Source: Deltaproteobacteria bacterium (lineage in GTDB: Bacteria > Myxococcota > JADLHZ01). From it: a stretch of 57,067 nt of DNA. Positions 1-8,377 of this stretch are shown piece after piece. A model generated the notes under the pieces. It searched no databases. It had not been told where the DNA came from and saw only the letters and a list, made by a program, of their open reading frames with translations. Position 1 is the first letter of the stretch. Every line of letters starts with the position of its first letter. The DNA lies in the NCBI GenBank assembly GCA_020848545.1, contig JADLHZ010000001.1, forward strand, positions 1 through 57,067, read 5' to 3'. The position numbers and the translations under genes are program-made.

Positions 1-2115
1 ATGCGCTCCTTCAACCGAATCAGCTGCGCCGAATCTTCTTTCCGCTTTCGCGCCATGCACTGCCTCCAGCCCGCGAGCGTAGAGGCTTCGTTCAGCCGAA
101 TTCACGCACTGTTGCCGGAAGGACACGCTGGTGCCGAGAACCATCGCCACCAACTCCCCGCCTTTGGGCGACGAATCCCAATACCCATCGTCGGTGAATG
201 CAAACCAATTGACGCCGTCTTGATGCGCCATGAACGCGGTCCAAGCGCCGCTCCCGAGATCCCAGATCCGCGTGGTGCCATCTTCAGAGCCCGAGAGCCC
301 AAATTTTCCGTCCGGTGAAATGGCGACGGATCTGACTGGGCCAAGGTGCCCCGAAAATTGCTTCATCTCTTTGCCGGTAGCGACGTCCCAGAGCGTGAGC
401 GTTCCGTCTTGTGACCCGCACAACACGCGCTTTCCGTCGCCCGAAAAAGCGACGGCCTTGAAGTACTTCTTCGCGAGAGTTCTGATTTCCTTGCCTGTGC
501 TGATGTCCCAGAGTCGGAGCTCGTCTGCCGCGGAAACGGCCTGCTTGCCGTCCGGCGAGAATGCGACGGAGTACACCGGCTGCCATTTGTTTTCGAAGAC
601 CTGCAGTTCCTTGCCTGTGCCGATCTCCCAGAGCTTGAGATCATAGGCTCCGATCAGCGCGAGCTTGCCGTCCGGTGAAAAGGCCACGGAATGGACATGC
701 GAAAGACCTTTGAAGGTTTTTAGCTCACTGCCCGTGCTGACGTCCCAGAGCCTGAATGTCCGATCCTCCGCCCCCGAGAGCGCGAGCTTTCCGTCCGGCG
801 AAAACACGACGGAATAGATCCAGATGCCATGCCCCTTGAAGGTTCTGATTTTTTTGCCGGTACTCGTCTCCCAGAGATTCAGCGTCGCATCCTCTGACCC
901 CGAGAGGGCGAGCTTTCCGTCCGGTGAAAAAGCGACGGTCGTGACCTTTCCGTTATGTCCCGTGAAGGTCCTGACGTGCTTGCCGGAACGGACATCCCAG
1001 AGCTTGACCGTATTGTCCTTCGCTGCTGCGCGATGGGTTGCCGACCCTGTGAGTACGAGTGTTCCATCCGGCGAAAACGCCACGGACGTGACATGAGCGG
1101 TGCGTCCCGTGAAGGTTTTCACTTCTTTCCTCGAGCCGATATCCCAGAGCTTGAGCGTGATGTCCCAAGATCCCGACAGCGCCAGCTTCCCATCCGCTGA
1201 AAAAACGACGGAGTTGACGTACCCAGTATGCCCCTTGAAGGTCTCGAGCTCTTTGGCCGTAGCGATGTCCCAGAGCTTGAGCGTGTGGTCATCGGCCGCC
1301 GAGACGGCGAGCTTTCCGTCCGGTGAAAAGGCCACGGATTTGACCTGTTCAACATGCCCCCTGAACGTCTTCACGGCTGTGCCTGTCGCAAGGTCCCAAA
1401 GCTTGAGCGTCTTGTCGCGCGACGCCGACAGCGCGAGCTGCCCGTCCGGGGAGAACGCAACGCAATTGACCGCGTTGGAATGTCCTGTGAACGTCTTGAT
1501 CGCTCGACCGGTGCTGAGGTCCCAGAGCTTGACCGTCTCGTCATAGTGCCCGGAGAGCGCGAGTTTCCCGTCCGATGAGAAAGCCAAGGAGAGGGCGTAG
1601 ACTTTCTTGTTCGTCGGATCGACGACACCATTCCCGGAGGCGGCGAAGGTCTTGGTTTCTTTGCCTGTCGCGACATCCCAAAGTTTGATGGTTTGGTCGT
1701 ATGCCGCCGAGAGGGCGAGCTTCCCGTCCGGCGAAAAGGCCAGTGAATAGACCTCATGGGAATGCCCCGTGAAGGTTCGTACTTCTTTGCCGGAGCCGAT
1801 GTCCCAGAGCTTGAGTGTCTGATCCGATGACCCCGATAGCGCGAGCTTCCCGTCCGCAGAGAACGCGACGGCACGGACCTCCTTCGCATGCCCGATGAAG
1901 GTCCGGATTTCTTTGCCTGTCGCGATCTCCCAGAGCTTGAGTGTGTGATCAAAAGACGCCGAGAGTGCGAGCTTCCCATCCGGGGAAAGAGCGACCGATA
2001 GGATGCCGTCGGAATGTCCGCGCTGAACATAGACTTCGGGCTTTGCGGATTGCTCTGCGTTGGCAGCGATGCTCGGTAGAAGAAGAACAAAGAAAGAGAC
2101 TGCACGGATGGTCAC
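1..2115 (-). CDS. WD40-repeat protein, probably secreted, C-terminus beyond window
   Basis: A GTG start at 2115 is preceded by a good Shine-Dalgarno (AAGGAG) and gives a signal-peptide-like N-terminus (MTIRAVSFFVLLLPSIAANA). The frame then stays open for 705 codons to the window edge with no stop, so the gene is incomplete. About 14 WD40 blades follow at roughly 42-residue spacing, each with the SPDGKLALS and LKLWD-type motifs, enough for two seven-bladed propellers. After the last blade comes DGVNWFAFTDDGYWDSS, a segment of the kind that links WD40 propellers to C-terminal caspase-like domains. A caspase domain may therefore lie outside the window, but none is seen. Role unknown; likely a scaffold. 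A complete WD40-caspase protein is encoded at 41922-45350. Confidence 0.85.
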   Translation of the reverse strand, partial: MTIRAVSFFVLLLPSIAANAEQSAKPEVYVQRGHSDGILSVALSPDGKLALSASFDHTLKLWEIATGKEIRTFIGHAKEVRAVAFSADGKLALSGSSDQTLKLWDIGSGKEVRTFTGHSHEVYSLAFSPDGKLALSAAYDQTIKLWDVATGKETKTFAASGNGVVDPTNKKVYALSLAFSSDGKLALSGHYDETVKLWDLSTGRAIKTFTGHSNAVNCVAFSPDGQLALSASRDKTLKLWDLATGTAVKTFRGHVEQVKSVAFSPDGKLAVSAADDHTLKLWDIATAKELETFKGHTGYVNSVVFSADGKLALSGSWDITLKLWDIGSRKEVKTFTGRTAHVTSVAFSPDGTLVLTGSATHRAAAKDNTVKLWDVRSGKHVRTFTGHNGKVTTVAFSPDGKLALSGSEDATLNLWETSTGKKIRTFKGHGIWIYSVVFSPDGKLALSGAEDRTFRLWDVSTGSELKTFKGLSHVHSVAFSPDGKLALIGAYDLKLWEIGTGKELQVFENKWQPVYSVAFSPDGKQAVSAADELRLWDISTGKEIRTLAKKYFKAVAFSGDGKRVLCGSQDGTLTLWDVATGKEMKQFSGHLGPVRSVAISPDGKFGLSGSEDGTTRIWDLGSGAWTAFMAHQDGVNWFAFTDDGYWDSSPKGGELVAMVLGTSVSFRQQCVNSAERSLYARGLEAVHGAKAERRFGAADSVEGAH

Positions 2116-2654
2116 GAACTCTCCTTGCGCCGTCATGCTCGGCACGTGTCAAAGCTGAAAATTTTTAAAATTTCTGACGTCCGCGCACAACCGCCAGTGT
2201 CGGAAGCGACGAGTGTAGCCTCCCTCCGCATTTGCGCAAGCGGGCCCTGCCGAGCACGGGGCGCTCGCATTCGGCCTTGCCGTCGCAGGACAAACGGAAG
2301 TCGTCCGTAAAACTGCAACCTTCGCCCGCAGTCGCCTCGACCACGCGGATCTCTTGCGATGTGTTGCTACTGACAGCTTCGCTGTCGTTGCCGGCAGTCG
2401 AGAAGTGAGGTGGTCCCCGTTGCTTGGACCACTTTCGAGCCGATCATAGTTCGAATGGCCGACGGTTCTTCCTTCTCGTAACGCACCTCGATCTTCGAGT
2501 CGAGCACCACACCGCGATCTCTCGCCGTGCTGTGCCATCTCGATGTCCGTAACGGGCTCCCTTGTGCGCGCGACGACAGTTACGCGACCTTCGCGAGCGG
2601 CGCGCCGCGAAAAACCGCCATCGGCGTAGGCGTTGATGTAGACTTCCTCGTACT
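2116..2654. other. 540-bp stretch without a convincing gene
   Basis: No frame here reads like a real protein. There is an AT-rich patch at about 2158-2182 upstream of the WD40 gene, and a TTGACA on the minus strand (2147-2152) without a matching -10. A perfect 7-bp stem (2410-2416 with 2426-2432) lies downstream of the AbiEi-like gene and lacks a T-run. On the minus strand just after that gene, a short frame reading LKYEEVYINAYADGG looks protein-like for about 40 codons and then degenerates, so a decayed gene is possible. Confidence 0.4.
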
Positions 2655-3803
2655 TCAGCGAACGCCACGAACGAGCTCAACCTGCTCGTCCATATACTCA
2701 GATGCTCGCTTGGGCAGGCTCGCCCTGCCTCCCGCGAATAGGTCTTTGCGAAGGCGATCGGCCGCTTCGGGCGCGCGCTCCGGGTGGGCTTTCAAATCGA
2801 TATATGCCTGAACGGGATGCACGCAGCGCACGCCGTCGTAGTCCGTTGCGCCATGCAACACGCCGCGATCGTTAGGGACAACAAGCCACAGGTTCGCTCC
2901 ACGCGGATCGTCTCGAAACGACAGTGCGGTGCGCAGCTCATCAGAAGGCTGGGACGAGAGAAAGAAGGTCGCGGTACGAAACGAAGCGAAGTGGTTCATC
3001 TGCCATGCGGCGGCGAGGCCGGTCGCCGCGTATTCGACAGAAGACGAGCTGAGGGTATCGCTGACGAAACGCACGAGCGCGTCGCCAGACCTCGCCGCAA
3101 CGTGCCCATGAAGGATCGTGTGCTTCGAGAAGTCGTACTCGTCGCACCAGGCATCAAGCAACACGTCAGAATTCTTCAGGCGCAGGGCGCCACTCGTCTC
3201 CCTTACAACGTAGCTCTCTTGTAGCAAGCGGGAGACGATGCGACTGACGAAGCCTTCCGTCATCTCGGTCGCGTGAGCGATTTGTCGCTGCGTGAGCGGC
3301 TTCGCGCTGTGCTCGAGCAACCAGCGCACCACCCGAGCGCTCTTCGGTGCGAATATGCTTGCCGGGCGTCCACGACCGCGAAATCGGTTCGGCCTGCCAT
3401 CGACGATGACGCGTAGGCCGGGCGCGATAATCCGGCTATTGCCGCTGAGATCGAACCACGACAAGTGCGCCGCCGCGCACAAACGACGTCCCGCCTCGGT
3501 CATGTACGCAACACCAAGCAGCGGTATCGCTTTTTTGCCCGCTCGTTTCGCCGCGGCGGCGAGGCGGTTTCCGTGCTCGGAGATCGTCCCTGGGCTCGCT
3601 GCTTTCAAGAGCTCAACAACGAACGTGTGCTGGTCCCAGTGCAACAGTGCAGCCGCACCGTACCCATCAGGCGAGGAAAGTCTGAGGTCGCGTTGCGGAA
3701 CGGCGAGCAGCGATGCCAACGCATCTCGTATCTCACCGTGTATGAGCAGTTGTTCCCGGGCCACTTTCACTAAATAGCCTGACTTTACCAACAGGTAAAC
3801 CAT
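2655..3803 (-). CDS. AbiEi-like antitoxin/transcriptional regulator, orphan
   Basis: The 382-residue product resembles the large AbiEi-family antitoxins of type IV toxin-antitoxin systems. It has a central winged-helix region (about residues 165-225, TQRQIAHATEMTEGFVSRIVSRL). A C-terminal VHPVQAYIDLKAHPERAPEAADRLRKDL-type segment is typical of the family. AbiEi proteins normally repress their own operon by binding inverted repeats and neutralise a nucleotidyltransferase toxin. No AbiEii gene follows it here; the nearest nucleotidyltransferase (4315) is divergent and of another type. The ATG at 3803 lies inside a nested palindrome (3766-3817), so the true start could be one of the in-frame GTG codons at 3770 or 3764. 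Family assignment is from motif recognition only. Confidence 0.7.
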   Translation of the reverse strand: MVYLLVKSGYLVKVAREQLLIHGEIRDALASLLAVPQRDLRLSSPDGYGAAALLHWDQHTFVVELLKAASPGTISEHGNRLAAAAKRAGKKAIPLLGVAYMTEAGRRLCAAAHLSWFDLSGNSRIIAPGLRVIVDGRPNRFRGRGRPASIFAPKSARVVRWLLEHSAKPLTQRQIAHATEMTEGFVSRIVSRLLQESYVVRETSGALRLKNSDVLLDAWCDEYDFSKHTILHGHVAARSGDALVRFVSDTLSSSSVEYAATGLAAAWQMNHFASFRTATFFLSSQPSDELRTALSFRDDPRGANLWLVVPNDRGVLHGATDYDGVRCVHPVQAYIDLKAHPERAPEAADRLRKDLFAGGRASLPKRASEYMDEQVELVRGVR

Positions 3804-3817
3804 GTTATTTTAGTGAA
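3766..3817. promoter_or_regulatory. Nested inverted repeats at the AbiEi-like gene start (probable operator)
   Basis: Two inverted repeats share one centre region. The outer arms are TTCACTAAATA (3766-3776) and TATTTTAGTGAA (3806-3817), identical in complement except for one extra base. The inner pair is TTTACC/GGTAAA (3784-3799). On the minus strand TAAAAT at the outer arm could be the -10. AbiEi-type regulators bind such repeats, so autoregulation is the natural reading. Confidence 0.5.
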
Positions 3818-3897
3818 GTACGGCGCAGGGGTTGCTTGGCGTGCCAGGTCTGGTGCTTCTTGTTGTCGGATACTCATTGGAAGACTATCGTGTATAC

Positions 3898-4122
3898 ATG
3901 CGTAAGACTCTCATCCAGCACGGCAACAGCGCGGCACTCATCATCGACAAGCCGATTCTTGAGCTGTTGAAGATCACACCGGAAACGCCGCTCGAGCTTT
4001 CGACCGATGGCGACAAGCTGATCGTTGCACCGATTCGCGGCGAAGTGCGTCCGGCGACGATGGAGGCCTACAAGAAGGTCGCCGCGAAGCACCGAAAGAC
4101 CCTGGCGCGCTTGGCGAAATAG
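3898..4122 (+). CDS. AbrB/MazE-family antitoxin-like DNA-binding protein
   Basis: The ATG at 3898 gives a 74-residue protein beginning MRKTLIQHGNSAALIIDKPIL, the swapped-hairpin AbrB/MazE/SpoVT fold that binds DNA as a dimer. An upstream in-frame start at 3832 would add 22 residues that do not belong to the fold, so the shorter form is preferred. The C-terminus (ATMEAYKKVAAKHRKTLARLAK) is basic and helical and would normally hold a toxin-binding segment. No MazF, Doc or PIN toxin gene follows; the next gene is a nucleotidyltransferase under its own promoter. It may be an orphan antitoxin or the survivor of a broken module. Confidence 0.7.
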   Translation: MRKTLIQHGNSAALIIDKPILELLKITPETPLELSTDGDKLIVAPIRGEVRPATMEAYKKVAAKHRKTLARLAK

Positions 4123-4146
4123 CGCGTGTCCAGTCCGATCTTTCTC

Positions 4147-4172
4147 AGTGAAGTCAAAAACCGGACTTCACT
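4147..4172 (+). terminator. Stem-loop after the MazE-like gene
   Basis: A perfect 9-bp inverted repeat, AGTGAAGTC (4147-4155) with GACTTCACT (4164-4172), surrounds an 8-nt A-rich loop and is followed by TTTGCTC. It could be a weak terminator. It also repeats the AGTGAA/TTCACT core of the operator at 3766-3817, so a regulatory site is an alternative. Confidence 0.35.
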
Positions 4173-4256
4173 TTGCTCTCAACCCGATGAACCGGCTTGC
4201 AGGGTAGAAATCTCCTCACCATGGTCCAAGTGCACATATACAGCCCAAAAGGAGCA

Positions 4257-4306
4257 TGTAAACACCGCTAAACGAGTTGTTTACAAGCTCAAAACGGGGT
4301 GATAAT
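4257..4306 (+). promoter_or_regulatory. Promoter with palindromic operator for the nucleotidyltransferase pair
   Basis: TGTAAACA (4257-4264) and TGTTTACA (4278-4285) form a perfect inverted repeat with centres 21 bp apart, two helical turns. The right arm overlaps a -35-like TGTTTA, and a TG-extended -10, GATAAT (4301-4306), lies 17 bp downstream. Transcription would start near 4313, almost at the ATG of the next gene, so the message may be leaderless or start translation at the second ATG (4330). Confidence 0.5.
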
Positions 4307-4314
4307 ATTGACTC

Positions 4315-4890
4315 ATGCTAACCGCAGAGATGCTCACCGACCTTTTGAAACAGGTAGGAGGCCTACTCGACGAGCGAAGACAGGAGGTCGCGGTCGTGGC
4401 CATTGGAGGGGGCGGCTTGCTCCTCCTTGGCTACACTAAACGACCGACTCGAGACCTGGACCTCGTCGCCGTCATCGAAAGCGGTGCACTTCGGCGCGCG
4501 GAACCCATGCCGAGGGAACTCCACTCAGCGATCGCCGACGTCTCGGAAGTCAACCGTATCGATCCTCACTGGATGAACGCAGCGCCTTCGAGTCTCATGG
4601 ACCTTGGGCTTCCAACCGGCTTCATGTCACGCACAGTGAAGCAGGTTTACGGCGGGCTTACTCTTTACCTCGCCTCGCGCGAGGATCAGATCGCATTCAA
4701 GCTGTACGCAGCCGTCGATCAAGGCCCAAAGAGCAAACACACCTCAGACTTGCAGAAGTTGCAGCCGACGAATGCTGAGTTGCTAAACGCAGCGCGCTGG
4801 GTCGTCACGCATGACGTATCGGAAGAATTTCGTGGGCAACTTGTACAAGCCCTGCGGCACTTCGGAGTAAGCGATGACGGCAGTTTCTAG
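4315..4890 (+). CDS. DUF6036-like nucleotidyltransferase
   Basis: This 191-residue protein carries a minimal nucleotidyltransferase signature: a glycine-rich AIGGGGLLLLGYTKRPTRDLDLV segment (about residues 29-51) whose G-G...R-x-T-x-D-x-D pattern supplies the metal-binding acidic residues. The family (DUF6036/MNT-like) contains toxins that nucleotidylate tRNA or partner proteins in type IV and VII toxin-antitoxin systems. It overlaps the next gene by 17 bp, so the two are probably translated together as a module. A paired palindrome overlaps its promoter. A shorter start at the ATG at 4330 is possible. Toxic activity is inferred, not shown. Confidence 0.65.
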   Translation: MLTAEMLTDLLKQVGGLLDERRQEVAVVAIGGGGLLLLGYTKRPTRDLDLVAVIESGALRRAEPMPRELHSAIADVSEVNRIDPHWMNAAPSSLMDLGLPTGFMSRTVKQVYGGLTLYLASREDQIAFKLYAAVDQGPKSKHTSDLQKLQPTNAELLNAARWVVTHDVSEEFRGQLVQALRHFGVSDDGSF

Positions 4891-5860
4891 CCAGATCGAC
4901 GACGAGCTGCTCTCGCTTGCTTGGAGTCTCTGGGCAGAGCTGGGCGTTTCCAGCGTCGTTCGCGCGCACGGAAATTGCTGCGCAGATCCAGAAGCTCTGC
5001 TGATTTTTACTGCCGCCCTGGCGGACGCCGATCCACGTTTGCGAGACGAGTCTCTCGACTGCGCATTGGCGCTTTCACCCTACCTTTGGACAAGCCGACT
5101 GAAGACGCTTCTCTCGCGCACCGATGACGAAGTACGGCACACGTTCGGCGAATACGCCGCGACCTTCAATCAAAGCTCAACATCGCATGTCACGTTGCCG
5201 CTCGCCGACGAAACACGCGCGCTGTCACTCATCCGCAGCGGGAAATCACGTCCACAGGCTCAAGCACACGCACCAAGCCAGCTGCTTATGCGCTGCAGAG
5301 CGATATTCGGAGTGGGCGCCCGCGCAGATGCTCTATGCACGATGATTTTCTCGCGCCAGCAGGGCTGGCTCGCAACCGACCTAGCAACCCATGTCGGATT
5401 ACCAAAGCGAGCGATGGCGGCCGTACTCCATGACTTCGCAGTCGGCGGACTTGTGATTGCGACGTCAGTAGGTAACCGTCTGCGTTACGATTTCGTCGGA
5501 CGAGACGGACTTGATCTCGTGCTTGGTGCAAAGCCGAATTGGAAACCGGTATGGGCAGTCATCTTGCCTTTCCTTCTTAGGATGCGCGCGATCGTGGTCG
5601 CGCGAGATGCGCGCGGCCCAACAAGCTCTCTTGTTGACGCGCACAAGGTAATACGCAGTTTTCTTGCTGCGAGCTCAACCCTTGGCATTCACGCGGACGC
5701 GCCCGACACGCGTTCTTGGGAAGATGTCATCCAATGGCTCGTTCGAACGGTGAGCGCAATAGCGAATGGTGAGTCCGTCTGGTTCGGAGAGTCCCGAGGT
5801 CTCGCGCGCGATTCGATGACGAAGCCCGGCACCGCGCGCACGGGGCTTGTCGCGCCCTAA
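4874..5860 (+). CDS. Winged-helix-containing partner of the nucleotidyltransferase, unknown function
   Basis: The 328-residue product starts inside the preceding nucleotidyltransferase gene. I do not recognise the whole protein. The middle (about residues 150-210) has a winged-helix look: a segment ending GWLATDLATHVGLPKRAMAAVLHDFAVGGLV followed by a wing-like NRLRYDF. This would let it bind DNA and act as antitoxin and autorepressor. The N-terminal 120 residues are helical with no motif I can name. The gene order, toxin-like nucleotidyltransferase then DNA-binding partner, is the reverse of AbiE. It may be an unnamed two-gene toxin-antitoxin or defence module. Confidence 0.55.
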   Translation: MTAVSSQIDDELLSLAWSLWAELGVSSVVRAHGNCCADPEALLIFTAALADADPRLRDESLDCALALSPYLWTSRLKTLLSRTDDEVRHTFGEYAATFNQSSTSHVTLPLADETRALSLIRSGKSRPQAQAHAPSQLLMRCRAIFGVGARADALCTMIFSRQQGWLATDLATHVGLPKRAMAAVLHDFAVGGLVIATSVGNRLRYDFVGRDGLDLVLGAKPNWKPVWAVILPFLLRMRAIVVARDARGPTSSLVDAHKVIRSFLAASSTLGIHADAPDTRSWEDVIQWLVRTVSAIANGESVWFGESRGLARDSMTKPGTARTGLVAP

Positions 5861-5899
5861 CTAACTAACCGTAGCCACCGCCACGATTGCCACGGCGAG

Positions 5900-6172
5900 T
5901 CAGGACTTCGTTCTGCCCCACTGGCCCACGATCATCTCGATGACGGGCTGCATCGAGGAAAACTGATGGCGCTCACGCTCGGCCTCGAGAAGTTGGCGAA
6001 TCTCGGGCCGAAGCGATTCCAGGTTGACGTGGGTCCCGGCGACGAAAGACTCCATCACGCCGGAGAAGAATGGGCCCGAGGCGATGTCGCGTCGCCTGCG
6101 CGCATCGGTGAAGCGCTCCTTGAGCGCCCGCTTCACCCGCACCGTCATCATCACATGCTCGTTGTCGTCCAT
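5900..6172 (-). CDS. Small ribbon-helix-helix-like protein
   Basis: A 90-residue protein with an N-terminal strand-helix-helix pattern (HVMMTVRVKRALKERFTDARRRRDI) like ribbon-helix-helix DNA-binding proteins, then a charged helical C-terminus. It lies 7 bp downstream of another small gene of the same kind on the minus strand, and the pair is divergent from the secretion operon. Such positions are often held by relaxosome accessory proteins or repressors of transfer genes. The specific role is not known. Confidence 0.5.
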   Translation of the reverse strand: MDDNEHVMMTVRVKRALKERFTDARRRRDIASGPFFSGVMESFVAGTHVNLESLRPEIRQLLEAERERHQFSSMQPVIEMIVGQWGRTKS

Positions 6173-6179
6173 GTCGGCT

Positions 6180-6491
6180 CTAGCGTTTCTTCGCCTTGCG
6201 GCGCTCGGTGAGGAAGTTGATCAGCACCATTCTGACGGCCTGCTCCGTGTCGATACCAAGCTCGTCTGCGTACTCTTCGAGCTCGATCAGCGATTCTGGC
6301 TTGAAGCCGGTGAGAACAACGCAGTGCCCGCTCAGGCGGTTGCGGATCAGATAGCGCAGCTCATCCCATTCGCTTGTGCCGCGACTTGTCGCCCATTTCA
6401 CGAACCGCTCCCAGTCGCCCGCGTCAAATCGGCCCGACTTCGTGACGGTCTGTGTTTCAGTCGTTGCTTCGGTACTCTTCTTCATGGCCAT
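6180..6491 (-). CDS. Small ribbon-helix-helix-like protein, divergent from the secretion operon
   Basis: The ATG at 6491 (or 6485) gives about 103 residues; a longer upstream extension of the frame overlaps the promoter of the secretion operon and has no protein-like character. The C-terminal half (HCVVLTGFKPESLIELEEYADELGI then TEQAVRMVLINFL) fits a ribbon-helix-helix dimerisation and DNA-binding unit. It is the first gene of a two-gene minus-strand unit that starts about 100 bp from the coupling-protein gene, so it may repress or shape the divergent promoters. The function is inferred from position and fold pattern only. Confidence 0.5.
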   Translation of the reverse strand: MAMKKSTEATTETQTVTKSGRFDAGDWERFVKWATSRGTSEWDELRYLIRNRLSGHCVVLTGFKPESLIELEEYADELGIDTEQAVRMVLINFLTERRKAKKR

Positions 6492-6541
6492 GGCGCCTGC
6501 CCTACGTGAAACTGTAAGACATTTCAACCACTCGCTTTGTT

Positions 6542-6571
6542 TTGTACGCGAGTGCTTGCATTTTATTACAA
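6542..6571 (+). promoter_or_regulatory. Promoter of the type IV secretion operon
   Basis: TTGTAC (6542-6547) and TATTAC (6564-6569) are separated by 16 bp, with the block TTGCATTTTATTACAA at 6556-6571. The same arrangement recurs at 20103-20131 before the surface-protein operon, which strongly suggests a shared promoter or regulator site. The predicted leader before the ATG at 6593 is only about 17 nt. Confidence 0.55.
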
Positions 6572-6592
6572 ACGTATGGCAGTGCTCGCCCC

Positions 6593-8377
6593 ATGCAAGA
6601 GCAACCGCCGTCAAACACCCACCTGCTCCTTCGGCTCTTTGCCATCGCCCTCTTCGCCGCCGTTGGCCCGTTTGTGATCCCAACGTCGCGATGGACCCCT
6701 TCTTTCGCCCGCGCGCCTATCGCTTGGATCCACGCTCATCACGGCGCCTACTTCGCGCTCGTCGTTATGGCGCTTGCCCTCTTCGTGCTCGGCGCCCGGC
6801 TCATCACCCATCTCTGGTGTAACGAAATCCGTCCGCGCCTCTCCGGCACCCACATCAAGACAACCAACTACGCGGTCGAAAGGCGCGTCATCGACGTGAT
6901 GGCCGCGATCGCCGAGGAGCAACGCCATCCAGCGGCAAAGAGCTACTTCGTCGGGTCGAGCCCGAGCAGACGCCTTGGTCGCCGCGAAGAGCTCCCCTGT
7001 CGACTGACCGAGATTCAGCGCTCGATGCACCTTCAGGTGCTCGGCCAAACCGGAAGCGGCAAGACAGCGAGCGTTCTCTTCGTTCTCGCCTTGCAGGACA
7101 TGCTCCGCGGTAAAGGCGTCATTGTCATCGACTTCAAAGGCTCATCGGAAAACGTCACGGTGATGCGCAATCTCGCCGCCCTCGCGGGCAGAAGCGACGA
7201 TCTGCGCATCTTCAGTCCAACACATCCCGAAAGCCACACCTATAACCCGCTCTACCTACGCGCCCGTTCGGCGACCGACAAAGGCGGCGACCCGCTCGCC
7301 GTCGCCGAACGCGTCTTCAGCGTGTTCAAGCCCGAGATGCAGGAGCTCTATTACAAGAACCTCGGCGATTCGTTCTTTCGCTCCGTCATCTGTGCCCTGC
7401 ACGGGATCGTCGACCACAAGGGAGAGTCGTTTCCATTCACCTTCGAGGACGTGCTCGAAGTCCTGCAGAACCCCGACACGCTTCAATGGGTGCTCGGCCA
7501 GACGACCGACAAAAACGCCGCGCGCAATCTCTATCATCAGCTCAAAAACCTCGGGCGCGACGCGGGCAGCTCGCTCATGGGGCTGCAAAACATGGTGCAG
7601 AAGTACTGCGACCTTCCGCTCGTCAACGCGACGCAGCCCGACATCATCATCGACGAGGTTTTTGAGCGAAACCTCATCGCCTACTTTCAACTCCCGGCGA
7701 ACTTCTACGCGAACCTGACGGTCGATGTTGGCCGCATCGTTCTACAGGACATCCAGCAGGCTGGCGCACGACGACAGGTCTATCGTGCCGCGGCAAACCA
7801 GACGCCAATCGCCGTTCACATCGACGAGTTCTCGAACCTCGCCACAGCAGAGAGCGCCTCGTCGATCATCTCGTCGCTCAACAAGCTTCGCGACGCCCAC
7901 GTCCAGTTCACGCTGGCCCATCAGATCCTCGCCGACCTCGAAGCCGTCTCCCCTGAGTTTGCGAACGGCATCTGGGGCAACACCCGAACGAAGATCATCC
8001 TCGCCCAGCAAGATCCAAAGCTCGCCGAGCATCTGAGCAAGAGCCTCGGAACGAAGAGCGCCTTGAAGTTCACAGCCCGGCACACGGTCTCGGATCTCGC
8101 CGTCTCGTTGAACGCTGGCGAACACTCGGTCCGCGAGGTCGAGGAGTTCAACCTCCACCCGAACGCCATCAAGCAGCTCGCCCCCGTAGGCCAAGCCTAT
8201 CTCGTACATGGAAGCGACTTTCGGCCGCTCAACCTTGGCTGTTTGCCAAAGCGCCTTTTCGAGCTCGAGCCGAACGCGCCGCTCGTGCCGCGGCGTGCTC
8301 AGGACCGCGGCCTACGCTTGCGAGATCTCGTCAACGCTACCGCGCCCGCGAGCGAGGACCAATCATGCTTGCACTGA
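6593..8377 (+). CDS. virD4-like: Type IV coupling protein (VirD4/TraD-type ATPase)
   Basis: This inner-membrane hexameric ATPase brings the relaxase-DNA complex or effectors to the secretion channel. Two N-terminal membrane spans (about residues 11-30 and 52-72) precede a RecA-like domain. That domain has Walker A GQTGSGKT (151-158) and a Walker B ending HIDEF (D411, E412). GVIVIDFKG (about 175-183) and a TraM-recognition-like C-terminal half support the TraD/TraG family. The 594-residue length fits the family. The ATG at 6593 is chosen because upstream codons lie within the promoter. It is the first gene of a long operon and overlaps the lytic transglycosylase gene by 13 bp. Confidence 0.9.
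   Translation: MQEQPPSNTHLLLRLFAIALFAAVGPFVIPTSRWTPSFARAPIAWIHAHHGAYFALVVMALALFVLGARLITHLWCNEIRPRLSGTHIKTTNYAVERRVIDVMAAIAEEQRHPAAKSYFVGSSPSRRLGRREELPCRLTEIQRSMHLQVLGQTGSGKTASVLFVLALQDMLRGKGVIVIDFKGSSENVTVMRNLAALAGRSDDLRIFSPTHPESHTYNPLYLRARSATDKGGDPLAVAERVFSVFKPEMQELYYKNLGDSFFRSVICALHGIVDHKGESFPFTFEDVLEVLQNPDTLQWVLGQTTDKNAARNLYHQLKNLGRDAGSSLMGLQNMVQKYCDLPLVNATQPDIIIDEVFERNLIAYFQLPANFYANLTVDVGRIVLQDIQQAGARRQVYRAAANQTPIAVHIDEFSNLATAESASSIISSLNKLRDAHVQFTLAHQILADLEAVSPEFANGIWGNTRTKIILAQQDPKLAEHLSKSLGTKSALKFTARHTVSDLAVSLNAGEHSVREVEEFNLHPNAIKQLAPVGQAYLVHGSDFRPLNLGCLPKRLFELEPNAPLVPRRAQDRGLRLRDLVNATAPASEDQSCLH

Noticed and set aside
1371-2105. 244-codon minus-strand frame with repeated FRRTGSSPSRR-like units
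   Set aside because: It is the out-of-frame shadow of the WD40 repeats, whose real frame reads AFSPDGKLALS.
2655-5860. AbiEi-like gene and nucleotidyltransferase as one AbiE system
   Set aside because: They are divergent, have separate promoters and operators, and the nucleotidyltransferase overlaps a different DNA-binding partner.
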